From assembly GCA_947461145.1 (NCBI GenBank), contig CANHJD010000014.1:1-32333 (forward strand): a stretch of DNA of 32,333 nt, written 5' to 3'. Each line of letters starts with the position of its first letter. Within the stretch, counting starts at the first letter, position 1. The notes beneath the pieces were generated by a model. That model did no database searches. It was not told where the DNA came from and saw nothing but the letters and a program-made list of their open reading frames with translations. The DNA comes from Bacteriovoracaceae bacterium. GTDB taxonomy: Bacteria > Bdellovibrionota > Bacteriovoracia > Bacteriovoracales > Bacteriovoracaceae. This document shows positions 31,618 to 32,333 of the stretch, in pieces. Both the position numbers and the translations under genes were made by a program.

Positions 31618-32333
31618 ATGGCCAAGCGTAAATTTGAAGCTGTTGATGAAGAAGAAGCGTGGCTCATATCCTATGCAGACATGATGACTCTCGTTGCCTG
31701 TTTTTTTATTTTAATGATGGCCTTCGCAAATTATGATCCCAAAGGATTTCAATCTAAAGTTGAAGTTGTTGCGAAACATTTTAAGCAAAACAAAGAAGAT
31801 TCTTCGAATGTAAAGCTAGATACTAAGAACGAAGAGCTAGCAAAGCACCCCGATCTGGATCCAAAAAGTAAGATTACCATGCGAGACGGAGATCTTATTA
31901 TAGTCTATCAAGGAAGCATTCTTTTTAATGACCAGTCTGCTGAAATAAGCGAAGAAGTAAAAAGTAATCTTGATGCTATGATTGCAACAATTAGAACTCT
32001 CGATCCTAATTATCGGGTCTTGATTGAAGGACATACCGATAACATAGCACCCAAAGCTGATTCTCATTTTATTAATAACTGGGCCCTTTCTGGATCAAGA
32101 GCTGCTGCAGTGATTGAACGATTTGAAACGGCCGGTTTCGATCCCTCAAAACTTGTAACAGTAAGCTATGCCGACACAAGACCTTTGGCCGCGATGGAGG
32201 ATGAGAAAGGAAATATCATTTCAGAAAATCAAAAACTTAATCGTCGAGTCGTGATTAAAGTCATTAAACCAACAAAACCTGCCCAGAATTTAAAACTTGG
32301 TTTTGGACACTACTTTAAAGAATCAGTTGAAGA
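31618..32333 (+). CDS. motB: MotB-family stator subunit (cut by window end)
   Basis: The frame is open from ATG 31618 to the end of the window (238 codons, no stop), so the C-terminus is missing. An acidic N-terminus leads into SYADMMTL with Asp21, the ion-binding residue, and a single membrane helix LVACFFILMMAFAN. The plug and linker follow (FQSKVEVVAKHFK). The OmpA-like peptidoglycan-binding domain shows SILFNDQSAEISEEVKSNLD, IEGHTDN (His139, Asp141), NWALSGSRAAAVIERF and LNRRVVIKV. The stator is anchored to the wall through this domain. Ion type (H+ or Na+) is not certain. It is coupled with motA. Confidence 0.95.
   Translation, partial: MAKRKFEAVDEEEAWLISYADMMTLVACFFILMMAFANYDPKGFQSKVEVVAKHFKQNKEDSSNVKLDTKNEELAKHPDLDPKSKITMRDGDLIIVYQGSILFNDQSAEISEEVKSNLDAMIATIRTLDPNYRVLIEGHTDNIAPKADSHFINNWALSGSRAAAVIERFETAGFDPSKLVTVSYADTRPLAAMEDEKGNIISENQKLNRRVVIKVIKPTKPAQNLKLGFGHYFKESVE

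Noticed and set aside
30821-32333. motA-motB pair as part of a Zorya anti-phage system
   Set aside because: MotA has normal length without the long cytoplasmic tail of ZorA, MotB keeps a standard OmpA-like domain, and no ZorC/ZorD-type helicase or nuclease gene is in the visible neighbourhood.
30821-32333. TolQ/TolR or ExbB/ExbD pair
   Set aside because: The second protein has the SYADMMT motif and a full peptidoglycan-binding domain with GHTD, and the first has the four-helix MotA layout and conserved prolines; these are stator features.

Overview
The window is AT-rich, gene-dense bacterial DNA with very short intergenic gaps. It has Shine-Dalgarno (SD) sites of the AGGAG type, textbook sigma-70 promoters in front of two tRNA genes, many signal peptides, lipoproteins and outer-membrane barrels, and a MotA/MotB pair. 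Together with the gene families this fits a Gram-negative member of the Bdellovibrionota (Bacteriovorax/Halobacteriovorax-like predatory bacteria). That placement is inference from gene content and composition, not from a database match. No rRNA, CRISPR array, insertion sequence or phage gene was seen.

Layout. 20-4317: a secreted alpha/alpha-toroid-like protein, a periplasmic thioredoxin-fold protein and, on the minus strand, a membrane-anchored unknown protein coupled to a YheS-type ABC-F ATPase. 4352-9240: a sodium/solute symporter, NADP-malic enzyme (maeB), ridA and a YdcF/SanA-like (DUF218) membrane protein. 9237-11062 (minus): an outer-membrane barrel and a coupled lipoprotein. 11120-15747 (minus): a tight operon accA-yicC-gmk-rel (fatty acid synthesis, RNA turnover, GMP kinase, ppGpp synthesis/hydrolysis). 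15862-18787: a BamE-like lipoprotein, a FliL-like membrane protein and a sigma-54 activator. 18873-21436: engB, an acyltransferase and a coupled epimerase-like protein. 21475-21606: promoter and tRNA-Leu(CAA). 21761-25416: a small membrane protein, TauE/SafE permease with its DUF1634 partner, an ExoD-like protein, a small lipoprotein and a short-chain dehydrogenase. 25511-25681: promoter, tRNA-Asp(GTC) and a strong terminator.

The most interesting part is 25892-32333. A minus-strand operon (periplasmic-domain outer-membrane barrel, second barrel, PEGA-TPR periplasmic protein, and a 641-residue protein that looks like the C-terminal half of the flagellar MS-ring protein FliF fused to a FliG-like switch domain) diverges from motA-motB. 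A PilZ (cyclic-di-GMP) gene converges on the operon's end. No FliM, FliN, export-apparatus, rod, hook or filament gene is present here. The parts (stator, rotor-like fusion, periplasmic adaptor, two outer-membrane proteins, possible second-messenger input) suggest a non-canonical envelope-spanning motor; this is a hypothesis. A FliL-like gene lies about 14 kb upstream.

Two patterns recur across the window. Several genes (the symporter, TauE, ExoD, the barrel at 11062 and the acyltransferase) have a -10 hexamer ending 6-7 bases before the ATG and no SD site, so they are candidates for leaderless mRNAs. Several convergent gene pairs also share overlapping stop codons (TTAA or TTATAA), leaving no space for terminators between them.
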